A stretch of DNA of 47,252 bases from Chara braunii (lineage: Eukaryota; Streptophyta; Charophyceae; Charales; Characeae), in NCBI GenBank assembly GCA_003427395.1, contig BFEA01000584.1, forward strand, positions 390,120 through 437,371, in the 5' to 3' direction. Positions within the stretch are counted from its first letter, which is position 1; each line of letters starts with the position of its first letter. Of this stretch, positions 22,344 to 32,130 are shown one piece after another. The position numbers were made by a program, and so were the translations under genes. The notes beneath the pieces were generated by a model. It was given only the letters and a program-made list of their open reading frames with translations. It did no database searches and was not told the origin of the DNA.

Positions 22344-23810
22344 TCATTCGATAATCTTGTCTGTTTTTTTAGCGTCTGGCCGACGGTCACTCTCACTACA
22401 GACGAACCCCAAAATGGTAGCCTCCCTCATGAAGTGTCGCGATTTGGTTCCACTTGCCATGAGGTTATGTTCTTCAAGCAAATTTAGGACTTTATCAAGG
22501 TCATGAACATGCCTCCAGATAAAACGCCTTACTCCTGGCAAGACTTTGTCATTCTCTCTCTCTCTCTAGGCCTCTTTACTATCATGTCATCAATATAAGG
22601 TTGCGTGATATACGGGCTGACTGATTGCGAGGCCCGAATCATATATCCTTGAACCATTGCTACTACATTTGTCCATCCTTGTGGAGCTACATTCATGTGA
22701 ATAAGTCATCGAGGCGTATGCATTGTTCTTACTGGCCTGTCTGGCGGATAGACTGGAAACTGGTCATATCCGGAGTAGAGGTCAATGAGTAAAATTATTG
22801 GTCTCCCAGCACATGATTCTGACAGCGCATCCGCATTCGGCAAGCCTCCGGCATCCCGCACAGTCACAGCGTTTCATTGTTGGAATTTCTGCACCAATTG
22901 CAACGTCTCATTAGGTTTAATAAAGCAAAACCATGGGGACGCGTATGGTCCGCTCGAGTAGTCGGTGACGTGCGTGCGTATCTTGCCGTCAAGGTAATCT
23001 ACCACCGTCTTCTCGTCATCAGGATTAGGATATCGCGCCCCTCTCAAGTTCCAAGGGTCATGCGGTATGGTATGGATACGGATCATTGGGATCTTATCCA
23101 CGTCCAACCTCTCGCGTTGGTCGTCATCAAACGCATAGGCGCGATGCCTCTTCTTCATCAATTCCACCATTAATATCATTTTCTGGGGTAGCAAAAGGTC
23201 AGGCTCCCCAACTACCAACTTCCCTTCATTTCTATTGTTGATAAGGCACGGTCGTGCTACCGCTTGTTCCCTCATCTGCCGTATCAATCCTCATTCCCGT
23301 TTGTAATAAATCTCCTCGTCTTCAGTGACAAGAACGGGAACAGGGGGCACTTCTTATCTATCGTCTTGTACCACCTTTGGGAACCCTGCTTGAGCCGTCC
23401 CCCAAAAAAGGCCGGCTTACGGCTTGCGCTTGCATCATTGCAGGGTCCCTCCTTCCTCCCGAAAGCCGATAGACCAGCTTCATCTCTCCCGCTCGGGGAC
23501 GCTCCAAAACTTGTTCCCTCAACGCTTGAATGGCGTCTGGATCCGCCATTTCATGCGTGGCCACAACATCCATGGCCTTGTTTACATCGGACAGACTGAG
23601 GGAAAGCACATCCTCCCTCGCTTCCTCCTCTGGCTCCGCAAGGAGCCTCCGACGCTCGTCCTCAAATTCCTCAATCGTGAAAGAGTCGGGATTAGGCATA
23701 TTCCTTATGCTTTGCGGCCCCGTATTTCGGCCGGTAATTATCTCATAATTACCACATATTGGATCACTCAGGACCAGGATTAGAGTCTCATCGTGCTTAT
23801 TAAACATCAA
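22344..23810 (-). pseudogene. Reverse transcriptase domain of the gypsy element
   Basis: The N-terminal region at 23358-23810 carries an acidic helical stretch (FTIEEFEDERRRLLAEPEEE). RT proper starts near 23000 with DYSSGPYASPWFCFIKPN. It continues through IDLYSGYDQFPVYPP (first catalytic Asp, about 22780), NVAPQGWTN and the catalytic box YIDD (22586-22597), to GVRRFIWRHVHDLDKVLNLL and ATILGFVCSE. Stops occur near 22872 and 22704. A CT/GA microsatellite (about 22553-22568) sits right after the active site and would encode an Arg-Glu run. The catalytic residues survive but the frame does not. Confidence 0.88.
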
Positions 23811-23831
23811 TGTCTCCGTCCTGCATAGGAA

Positions 23832-24200
23832 TTACCTCCCTAGGACGATAGCATGGTCCACGTCTGGCATGACAAAAAAACACGTTTTGGCCTTTACTCT
23901 TCCAATCCCTAAGAGCACGTTAGAGGTCGTCCCGCAAAATACAGCTTTACAGTTCGCCCTGTGCAGGATACCGCAATCTGAGCGGTTTATCTCAAACCCG
24001 AACCTGAGCGCGTCAGCTTCCTTGATGATGTTCATTTCTGCCCCCGTGTCCACCATTGCAATGCACTTTGTCCCTTTCACCACCAGATCTACCGTCTCCA
24101 ACCCGAACCTAAGCGCGTCAGCTTCCTTGATGATGTTCATTTTTGCCTCCGTGTCCACCATTGCAATACACTTTGTCCCTTTCACCACCAGATCTACCAT
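23832..24200 (-). pseudogene. Retropepsin-like protease with duplicated active-site segment
   Basis: Aspartic protease of the gypsy polyprotein, which would cleave Gag-Pol. The active-site strand occurs twice in tandem. The first copy reads VKGTKCIAMVDTEAKMNII and the second VKGTKCIAMVDTGAEMNII. Only the second keeps the DTG triad. Downstream are VKAKTCFFVMPDVDHAIVLGR, resembling the C-terminal flap and ILG-type strand. A one-base frameshift near 24205 separates the domain from the upstream linker. Confidence 0.85.
23990..24199 (-). repeat. 105-bp tandem duplication in protease
   Basis: Two adjacent 105-base copies (23990-24094 and 24095-24199) encode 35 residues each, with 6 differences by my count. 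The length is a multiple of three, so the frame is kept. Confidence 0.95.
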
Positions 24201-25206
24201 ACCACATGACGCATTTCCAGTTCATCTTTGTTCCTGGTTCTGCCCATTCCGCCTCCTTTGGCAGAATTATGCTAAGATGGACACTCGGTACCAAGCGCCT
24301 TGATAGTCTCCCGTCTAGTTCGTCTCGGAGCCTCAGGGCAGACGATAAAATCTCCTTCAGGGTCATGAGATCATTGTGGCCCTCAAGTAGCCTGTCAATT
24401 ACTTTTTCCACATCAAACCCTTCCTCGAGTCGGACCACGTATTTCTTTTTCCTTTTTGGCATTACATCATGCAGAGCGGACCCGACTTTCCTCTTGTGGT
24501 CCCCTTTTCTTTGCCCTCTGTTCTGCCCTCCTGTCTTCCTCCTTGAGGAGTGTCTCATCTTCCTCATCTTCATCATCAACCTCCTCTACCTCCACAGACT
24601 CTTTCTTGTGCTCTGGCTCCGACTCTTTTTGAGGCTGCTCCTGGCTTGACCCTGCTTTGGTCTGTCCTCTGGTTCGGGCTGCTAGTGCCGCCTTTGCTTG
24701 CGGGGTAGGGGGCCTATAGGTCATTCTAGACCAGGATACCCTTGTCTTCCTGGCATGGACTCGGGGCCTGAATCATAAAGGAAGACCTTGGGGATATCGG
24801 CTCTCCAGTCCCTTACCTCTTCACATATATCTGTCAACTTTTGTCGTTACCGTCTCATTTTGCTCCATGAATGTTTCATCTTCCCAATGAGGATCGATTC
24901 AGGCTCCGTCTCCTCATCTTCTTTCTCTTCATCCGACTCAATGACCACAGGTTCCTCTTTTATCGCCCTACATGCAGCCTCTGAGTCACTTCTTCACCGC
25001 ATTCCACCTTTTTCACCCTTATTGGCGGATCCTCTCTTTCCTGCCACAGTCTGAACATAGCGGGTGGTGCCTGTCTTGCGGTTACTCTTCTCTGGGCTTC
25101 CGCTCTTACCCCACCGGGGACCTTTCGGTCGATGAATTCCCCATACTGATCATATATATCACCATCCATATTGGAATAGATCAGTCTGACTCTCTCATCT
25201 TCCTGC
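24201..25206 (-). pseudogene. Gag-protease linker region of the gypsy element
   Basis: Follows the gag zinc knuckle in order: YDQYGEFIDRKVPGG (about 25130), then a mixed charged stretch with AARTRGQTKAGSSQEQPQKE and a run of Glu/Asp (about 24560-24690), then a conserved-looking block KKKYVVRLEEGFDVEKVIDR and LLEGHNDLMTLKEILSSA (about 24310-24450), which leads into the protease. Frames shift near 24580 and 24205. I do not recognise a named domain in the last block. Confidence 0.65.
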
Positions 25207-26493
25207 CTAGTATTGCAAAACCGTATGGTATGACCTTGCCTGTCGCAATGCTGGCATATTGCAGTCCTCCACTTCCGCCTCCCTGTCCCCCTTGGTTCCC
25301 TTGGCTTTGGTTGCCCTGGTTATCCCAGCGCCCTCCTCCTCAGCCTCCGCCATTTCTACTGCGCCCTCTTTCGCCACCTCTCCCTCCATTCCCTTGGTTA
25401 CCCTGACCCTGGTCTCCCCCTCCTCCCACGCTACCTTGTGAACTCGGTGCGGGCGGCGAAGGTGGTACCATGGGCTGGGTTTGTGCCGCCGGGTAACTTG
25501 GTGGTGGCATACTCGTTTGGGGCCCTGCGTAAGGTACCATCTGTCCAGACGACGTTGGACCATCCCATGGCACAAAAGTGTTAAACACGGGTCATGACGA
25601 CTGTCCATATGGTGGTACTGCCACTTGTGAAGGTCCCACGCTACTTGACGGAGCCGTTGTACTTGGCGAAACCACTGCCAGTGCCTGGGGCGCCTGCCCC
25701 TTTCCAGAGTCTTGCCCTCCCTGGGTTAATTTGCGTTATTTGCGCAACGCCTTTAAAAGGTGTTGAGGCACTGACTCCTTTTCTTCCCATTCCTCCTGAA
25801 TGGCCTCCTCCACGACCGCCTCTTTCCCTTTTCCTTGGATCGTCGTCACTACCTTCTTCTGTATCACCACGTCCTTCCCATAGCCCAACTTTGTAAGCAC
25901 ATTGGTGACAATCCTTCTCACTCCTAGTGTCCCTGAGGCGGTCGCATCCCGTTCTTTCCTCTTTCGCCTTTGCAGGCGCATGTGATGCTGCTCCATCTGG
26001 TCCAGACTTCCTTCCTCTACCCCTTTGTCAATAGTGGCCCAGGTGAGCTTTGCACTGCGCCTCCTTAGAGATCCCAGGGACCTTCCTCGCCTTCTTCTTG
26101 AATTCTTGCACGAAGGCTCCCACCGTGGTGAAGTCGTTCCTATTTATTGCCTCCAAATCTGCAATGGTCAAGCCATCACCCAGCCTATATTTCCTCTGCA
26201 TTCCATCTTTGAACCTAGCCCAAATGTCGTTAGTTGCGTTGATCACTTTGTCTACCTCTTGGTGGTGCCCATGGAGTATGTATTTTAAGATACGTTGGAA
26301 CTTCACCGCATCTAATAGCCCCACCAGTGTCTGTTCCACCAACTCGAACCACTCTGAAACTCATTTCCCCATTAAAATGGAAGGTGTTGACCTTTGGGAC
26401 ATTGCTTTGTAATCTCTCTCGCCTGTCCAAGGCCTCGACCAAATCATTAATTGTCAGGGCCTTCCCTGAACCATCGGCTATGCCTCCCGACAT
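25207..26493 (-). pseudogene. Gag of the gypsy element (capsid-like region plus CCHC)
   Basis: The likely start is the ATG at 26493 (MSGGIADGSGKALTINDLVE). The capsid-like part includes VEQTLVGLLDAVKFQRILKY, LHGHHQEVDKVINATNDIW, RFKDGMQRKYRLGDG and GAFVQEFKKKARKVPGISKE (26028-26342). A Lys/Glu-rich stretch (about 25740-25920), a Pro/Gly/Gln-rich linker (about 25340-25590) and the CCHC knuckle follow. Shifts or stops lie near 26360, 26028, 25736 and 25589. It would form the virus-like particle and bind RNA. This copy is inactive. Confidence 0.82.
25215..25256 (-). other. CCHC zinc knuckle of gag
   Basis: Reads CQHCDRQGHTIRFC, a perfect CX2CX4HX4C, followed by NTRQEDERV. It is the nucleocapsid-type RNA-binding motif. 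Confidence 0.93.
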
Positions 26494-26865
26494 CTTGGCT
26501 GACTGTTTCTCGCTTAACTTCCTTGTTTATAAGAAGAGATAAAAACTTCACTCAGCAACCTTACTTACCGCATTTCTATCGGATTAACTACACAGTCTCT
26601 GCACATTCCAAACCTAGCAGACACTACCATTCCTTTCCCCTCTAGGCTCATCTTTAATAGAGTCTCTTATCTCCATAAGACTTCCCATACATTCTTCTCA
26701 ATCAAACAATCAATCAACTCACATGTCAAAATTATTAATGACCACCACTTACACAAATAACCAAGCAAAACGTTGAATTTTTCCAGTACTACCATATATG
26801 TCTAATTTTTTTCTCAATCCAATACCCGGATGTCGTTCCACCAGGAACAACGGTAGCCTTCCGTT
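26494..26865 (-). other. Untranslated leader of the gypsy element
   Basis: About 370 bases between the primer-binding site and the gag start. No open frame or motif is seen. A packaging signal would be expected here but none can be identified by eye. Confidence 0.5.
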
Positions 26866-26884
26866 ATCCCCGGCAACGGCGCCA
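26866..26884 (-). promoter_or_regulatory. Primer-binding site for tRNA-Asp
   Basis: The plus strand reads ATCCCCGGCAACGGCGCCA, which to my knowledge is the 3' end of plant tRNA-Asp including CCA. The minus strand is therefore complementary to that tRNA. It lies two bases from the LTR end (CGACA, GG, TGGCGCC in element sense), the expected place for a PBS. tRNA-Asp priming is known in plant Tat/Athila-type gypsy elements. Confidence 0.93.
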
Positions 26885-26886
26885 CC

Positions 26887-28790
26887 TGTCGAGCACATCG
26901 GTCCGGCACCGGACAAGGCAGCGTGGGACCCTCCCGGCCGCGTCACGCAGGAATTGGTTTTAATCCTTGTCACAAATACACATGGAGCTTCCACAAGCCG
27001 CTTCGGCTGAGTGCGTCAACCATACCTCTCGCGAACCCCTACGACATGATAGGGCCTATGCGAGGCACGACTTACCTCCACCTTACAGGAGTTGTCACCT
27101 CCCTTTGGTGGGTGTATCCCCGCCAAGCTACCAGTCCATAGTACGAAAGCTAATCAGCTACAATCGCAGAGATGGATCAGCCGAGGGCGTTTCTCGTACG
27201 ATGTAGCATAGGGGGTACGCGCGGTTTTACATCTCTATCGGACCCGCACGTGAACCGACGCCTTGAGGGGGCTGAGGTCCCAAGCACAACTCGTCGTCGG
27301 TCGACTAGGACGCATCCAACACACCACGCGCACACCACTTTCTATCCTAACTCTAAACCCACTAATCCCTTACAAAATCTGACTATACCATCGCACTCGT
27401 CCGAGGTCAAAACCCCTACTTCACATCCTCCCTCCTCGTTAGAGTCTATGGATAATCTCGTATGCTATCCCTTCTCCCCTACGCCCCGTCTCTTTCTACG
27501 CCATCTCCAGTGTCGAACACCCCCGACGCAAAACTGTGTCTTCATTCATTTTCGTTCTCCTATTTTCCTTTGCCCCGATCTGCGCCCGCTTCCCCGTCGC
27601 TCTCGCTCTCCTTGATCGACGTAGCGCCCGAGATCGGTCCATCGAGCATTTTTTTGAAGTGCCTAGAGAAGCGGAGCCAACGAAGTAAACAACCGAAAAG
27701 AGAACGAAAAACCGCCCCTCGATTTATGCAGATCATCCTTTTGCAAAGACTATGCTGACCTTCCCTCTGTATCGTTCTAATTTTACGGATGTCCCAAAGA
27801 ACAGTATTAGCAGCCCCATAATTGGGACTGCATAGGCCAGACCCGTTACTGGATCTGCATATCTACTGCCCATCGGGGCGCTAACCGAGCTAGGACCAAC
27901 CTATGCTCACACCGGCACCGACCCAGGTATCTCGTCTGAGCACTCCGTGCTCCCACGCTTAGGCATAGTCCTCACTTACCTCTTTCTCAATAGGTCGTGG
28001 GATCAAAGGAGCGGCCCAGCCATAAACCGTAACAAGGGCATCGATGGAGCGGTCCCCTGGGCGATTTCTAGTGATAATACCAAACTTTCAAATGAAAGCT
28101 TCTTAAATTCAACGCCAAAAATGGGTTATCATCCAGGCAGTCGTGAACCAGGTCAGACCGTGCGGCCAGCACCGTGGCGGCCTCTTGCTGGCACCTGCTG
28201 GCCCGCGCTCAAGTATAACTCACCAACCTGCAGGTCTCGATGACATGCTCACACTTACACCTCTCACAGTCGGCCGCCGGCAATAGGCTGGGCAACTTGA
28301 ACCACTATGAGTCCCGATACCTTGAATCTCCTAGATGAAAGTCTTGCGCGATAACTGCTATTGCTAGGCCCAAGTCTGGGTTTAACTCTAACGAACGTCG
28401 TAGTAAACGGACACCGCGCGATGCGCTGGCCTACTGAAAACACTTCAAAGCCCCCTCGTTGTCGATGTCGTCCACCATATGTACGCATAAGTCATCGGCA
28501 AGCGCATCAATCAAGGGACATAAATCCTTTTAATCCTAGCTTAGTCAGAAGAAAAAAAACTATAGTCGGCGGTCAACGCCGGTTTTCACAATCATCAAAA
28601 ATGAATGAAATCACGCACGCCTCAAACATGCGCGCCTCACACACTCTTTACTCTAGTCAACCATATCGTCAACGTGAACTGCAGATGCAGCCGCGCTTCG
28701 GGTTGTATATTTAAACTTTAAAACAAACTTATCTTCTATCGCTTGCAAAAAAACAGGACAGATACCCTTGTAAGGGTATTCGCACCGACA
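26887..28790 (-). repeat. 5' LTR of the gypsy element, 1904 bp, complete
   Basis: Plus-strand ends are TGTCGAGC and ACCGACA, giving the 5-bp terminal inverted repeat TGTCG/CGACA. One end abuts the PBS. It has the R-U5-like block (26887-27337), a C+T-rich middle (about 27340-27620) and the U3-end block with the ATACCCTT/AAGGGTAT palindrome (28763-28780). It carries the empty sites for both MITEs in the 3' LTR. Confidence 0.9.
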
Positions 28791-29810
28791 ACGGTCCATA
28801 CCAAAGTCGGGCTGTGTTGCTGCCTTTCTGCGGAATGCTTGGTGAGCAACATTGAGTACCGGTGTGTGTTTGCATACTGCGATTGTTGAGCCTTGGTGAT
28901 GCATATAACAACTGTGTTTGCCGAGGGCCACAGAATACTGTTGCTGCCAGTATAACACCGTGTTGAAAACTTATATGCTAAACCGGTGTGTTGCTTGTTG
29001 GTAGCACGAAACAATGAAGGGGTGGGCAGGGGACTGCAAATGCTCCTTGATAGTCTGTAAGCCTACTCGGCTTCATCGAGCGAGGAGGCTGGAAGACAGC
29101 ACACTTGTTCCGTAGCTACTGTCGTGTGAAGTGACCAGAGGGAAACCCCGAGGATGTGAGTTTACCTATTACCGCCATGCTTCGAGCCACTAAGTTTTAA
29201 AAAGTACCTAGTTGTTGCATCGCGGCGATTTGGAGGATTGTCGGCGAGTCAACAGTAAGCAGTTTGACTTCGGGTTGACTAAGTTGCTGTTGCGTTCTCA
29301 CCGCAATTGCGGGGCCCTCAGGCGAGTGAAGGTATCAACGCCCTCTGCTGGGAGTTGAGTTTGTCACCTTCTTGTATCTCGAGCGTCTAAAACCTCTCCT
29401 TCTGCCCTTCTTGATCTAAGTCTAGTCTGTTGGTTTGAGAGGAAGGCGACAGGCGGGATTGCAACCCGTAGGACCATAGCAAGACTTTGTGGGGAGTCCG
29501 TCCACCGATTATGGGTGCTGTACCGGAACTTATGCGAGGTTCTAGAGGCAGGGAACCATCAGATATATCTGTTTCTATCTGTATAACCCCACTATACCCC
29601 TGTTTCACTATTTTCCTTTAGTTCGACTGATTGTATGTATGTGATCCCCTATGATTTCGCTTTCTTTCATGATTTAATCAGACTAAATGAAATAAATGCG
29701 TGCGTGAAATTTAAGTTTCTCTTTGTTTTGACTGAAAGCAGACTGAGGGATGAACTGGAGGAAGGTAGGAGGAAGGCAAACTGCATATGTTTGACCGGAT
29801 CAACCAAGGA

Positions 29811-30560
29811 TTGGGCATTGTTTCTAAGCTGAATGACCCAGGGCTATGTTTATTTGACGGTTTTCTGAAGGACCAGGCATTGTTTATAAGTTGAATGGTC
29901 TGGTTGCTCTGTTTATTTATGAGGGTTTGTCTGGCTGATCTCTGGGACCAAGCACTGTTTCTAAGTGAATGACATGGTCTGTTTGTTTCTTTTGGGGTTT
30001 CTGATTGAAGTTTGACTAAAGTATCCAACTTTAAAAATGGGTTAAACATTGTTTTTAAGCTGAATGGTTCAGTCTTTTGTTTATTTTTTATGGAGGATTT
30101 ATGGTCTAAGGCTAAGTATTTTTTCTAAGTTGAATGGTTTAGCCTGAAAACCACGCACATAAGTATAAACTGAGTATAAACAGGAAGTACATTATATATA
30201 CTTGCATTTGAACCGGCAATTGGACATTGTTTCTAAGCTGAATAGTCCAACACTAAGTCATATCATTAAGAAGAGAAAGAAAAATACTGAGTATAATTGG
30301 AAATAATTTGGGCAATCTGAACATTGTTTCTAAGTTGAATGGCTTAGTCCCCTGCCCATACTTTCATTTCTTTTGAAAACAAGGTCAAAAAATTATTCAA
30401 CTTTGGATATTAAACAATTCAGGGCGACTAGACATTGTTTCTAAGTTGAATGGTCTAGTCATATGCCCAAAGAAGAGAAAAGTAGTTGTGCAACTTATTC
30501 GTGTATACCCTAAAGGCATACTGGACATTGTTTCTAAGCTAAATGGTCTAGCACTACGCC
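29811..30560. repeat. Stem-loop array with conserved loop and changing stems, copy 2
   Basis: About nine units share the core CATTGTTTCTAAGTTGAATG, and their outer arms pair. Examples are TGGG/CCCA (29812-29840), ACCAG/CTGGT (29872-29904), GACCA/TGGTC (29946-29979), GGCTAA/TTAGCC (30110-30144), TTGGAC/GTCCAA (30220-30250) and GACTAGAC/GTCTAGTC (30426-30460). It is the reverse-strand counterpart of 4384-5074. Confidence 0.85.
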
Positions 30561-30779
30561 ATATTTAAGTTGGGTATAAAGGTTAAATCATTTGAAAGAT
30601 TTATGAACTATCTAGGGGGATTTTGACTTGGGGATGGTGAGAGTATCTACTCCTTGTGGGTTGACCTTGAATGTGACTGAGTGAGATTACTACTTGGTCT
30701 GAGTTTCGGTTTGATAGGTAGTTGTTTTAGATGCTCGTCATGTGCTAGGGTCATAGGAGATAGTTTCAAATTCACGCAC

Positions 30780-31400
30780 TTTTCTGAGACAGATTTATTC
30801 TACTTAGATCGATTTCTGCATTTTTTTAGATCATTTCTTAAACTTGGCTTTGTATAAATCTTGGTAAGTTACTTTCTCTACGGGAAGCGAAATTTCTGCA
30901 AATCCAAGCAGTTAGTTAATCTTTGATTTTCCAAGTTCGGTTTATCCAAATCTCATATATGCCCAATTTTTTGCTAATTCAAGGAGTTAGACAAAATTCG
31001 ACCTTGAAAAGTCCAAGTTACTTTAGATTTTGAACTTAACTTTGTATAAATCTTGGGATAACACTTTTTTCAAGGGAAGCGCTGCCGAAATTTTTACAAA
31101 TTTAAGGGGTCAGTTGAACTTTGTCTTGAAGTCGAACTCAAGTCGAGCTTCTGAGTTCCTATCTGACTTAGTATAAATCTGGGAAGTCTACCTTTCTAAA
31201 GGAGATGCTGCCCAAATTTTTACTAGTTCAGGGAGGTAGACAAAATTTGACTTTCCAGAATTAAAATTTGATTTTTTTTTTTGTATTTGAGATATTATAA
31301 ATTAGGAGAAAGACACTTTTCCTACAGGAAGCGCTACCGAAATTTTTTTAGTTTAGAGGAGTTAGATTATATTTTGACAATTGGCGATTCTGGCAATTCA
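30780..31400. repeat. ~120-bp tandem repeat inside LTR-like unit 2
   Basis: Four to five diverged units carry cores such as CTTTCTCTACGGGAAGCG, CTTTCTAAAGGAGATGCTG and TTTCCTACAGGAAGCGCT. Each is followed by an AAATTT stretch and GGAGTTAG. In most units the core can form a 4-6 bp stem (CTTTC or TTTCC against GGAAG). Confidence 0.7.
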
Positions 31401-32046
31401 CTCTGTATAAAGGAGATTTTGCCAAAGGTCCATCTTTTTATTAGGCACTGACTTAGGGGTAGACCCAGGATTAGTTAAGTAGAATGATTCTTTGTGAAAT
31501 CGTGATATGGAGATTACTCTCGATTTTGACTCATAGATTTAGCTTGGGGATTGACCTATCTTGTGTTACAGGTCCTCTTGAACGATTGATTCGAAATCAT
31601 GACTAGATCCATCTTGATCCTACACGGATCACCTTCTGTTATCACTGATAACAGGTCGGTTGTCGATTCGTCAGTCTACGGCTCAACTCCAATTCATCCT
31701 CAATACTCAACCTAAAAGACTTTAGCCCTGGTGAATTTTATTATTTTATTAAGGTTTTCACCCGGACTTTCATTGAATGGTCATTTAACAAAGGTACTGA
31801 GTATTTAATTATGGAAGGTTGAACAAAGGTTGGGGCTTGCATGGTTGAAGCGAAGGGTATGAGTACAGAGATTGGTTGAAGTTGACTTTGTGTAGTGCGT
31901 GGGCTTTTGGTTGACTCTTTGATGTGATTGCAGGTATGTTCTGTGGTTCAGATTTTGAATTTGATTGTCTACGATCACACACATACATATGGCTATGAGG
32001 AATCCCACTATGATTGTGAGAAGTGATCGTCACATACTTATTCCCC

Positions 32047-32047
<1 letters not shown>

Positions 32048-32122
<75 letters not shown>

Positions 32123-32130
32123 GTATATAC
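32048..32130. repeat. (TA)n microsatellite
   Basis: About 80 bases of almost pure TA with a few TGTA interruptions, inside LTR-like unit 2. Unit 1 has a shorter TA run at a corresponding place (3145-3175). Confidence 0.95.

Larger units (their letters stand above)
12700..28790 (-). mobile_element. Old, degenerate Ty3/gypsy (Metaviridae-type) LTR retrotransposon
   Basis: Order on the minus strand: 5' LTR (26887-28790), tRNA-Asp PBS, leader, gag with CCHC, basic/acidic linker, aspartic protease, RT, RNase H, integrase with GPY-like tail, an extra gag-like CCHC frame, a 2-kb non-coding stretch, then a damaged 3' LTR. The PR-RT-RH-IN order is the Ty3/gypsy order. Every domain has stops or frameshifts. 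Comparing 132 bases of the two LTRs by hand gave about 14 differences, so the insertion is old. It appears to have landed inside long LTR-like unit 2. The 3' LTR lacks its outer ~450 bp, so the target duplication cannot be confirmed. The base next to the 5' LTR end is the start of ACGGT (28791). Confidence 0.85.
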
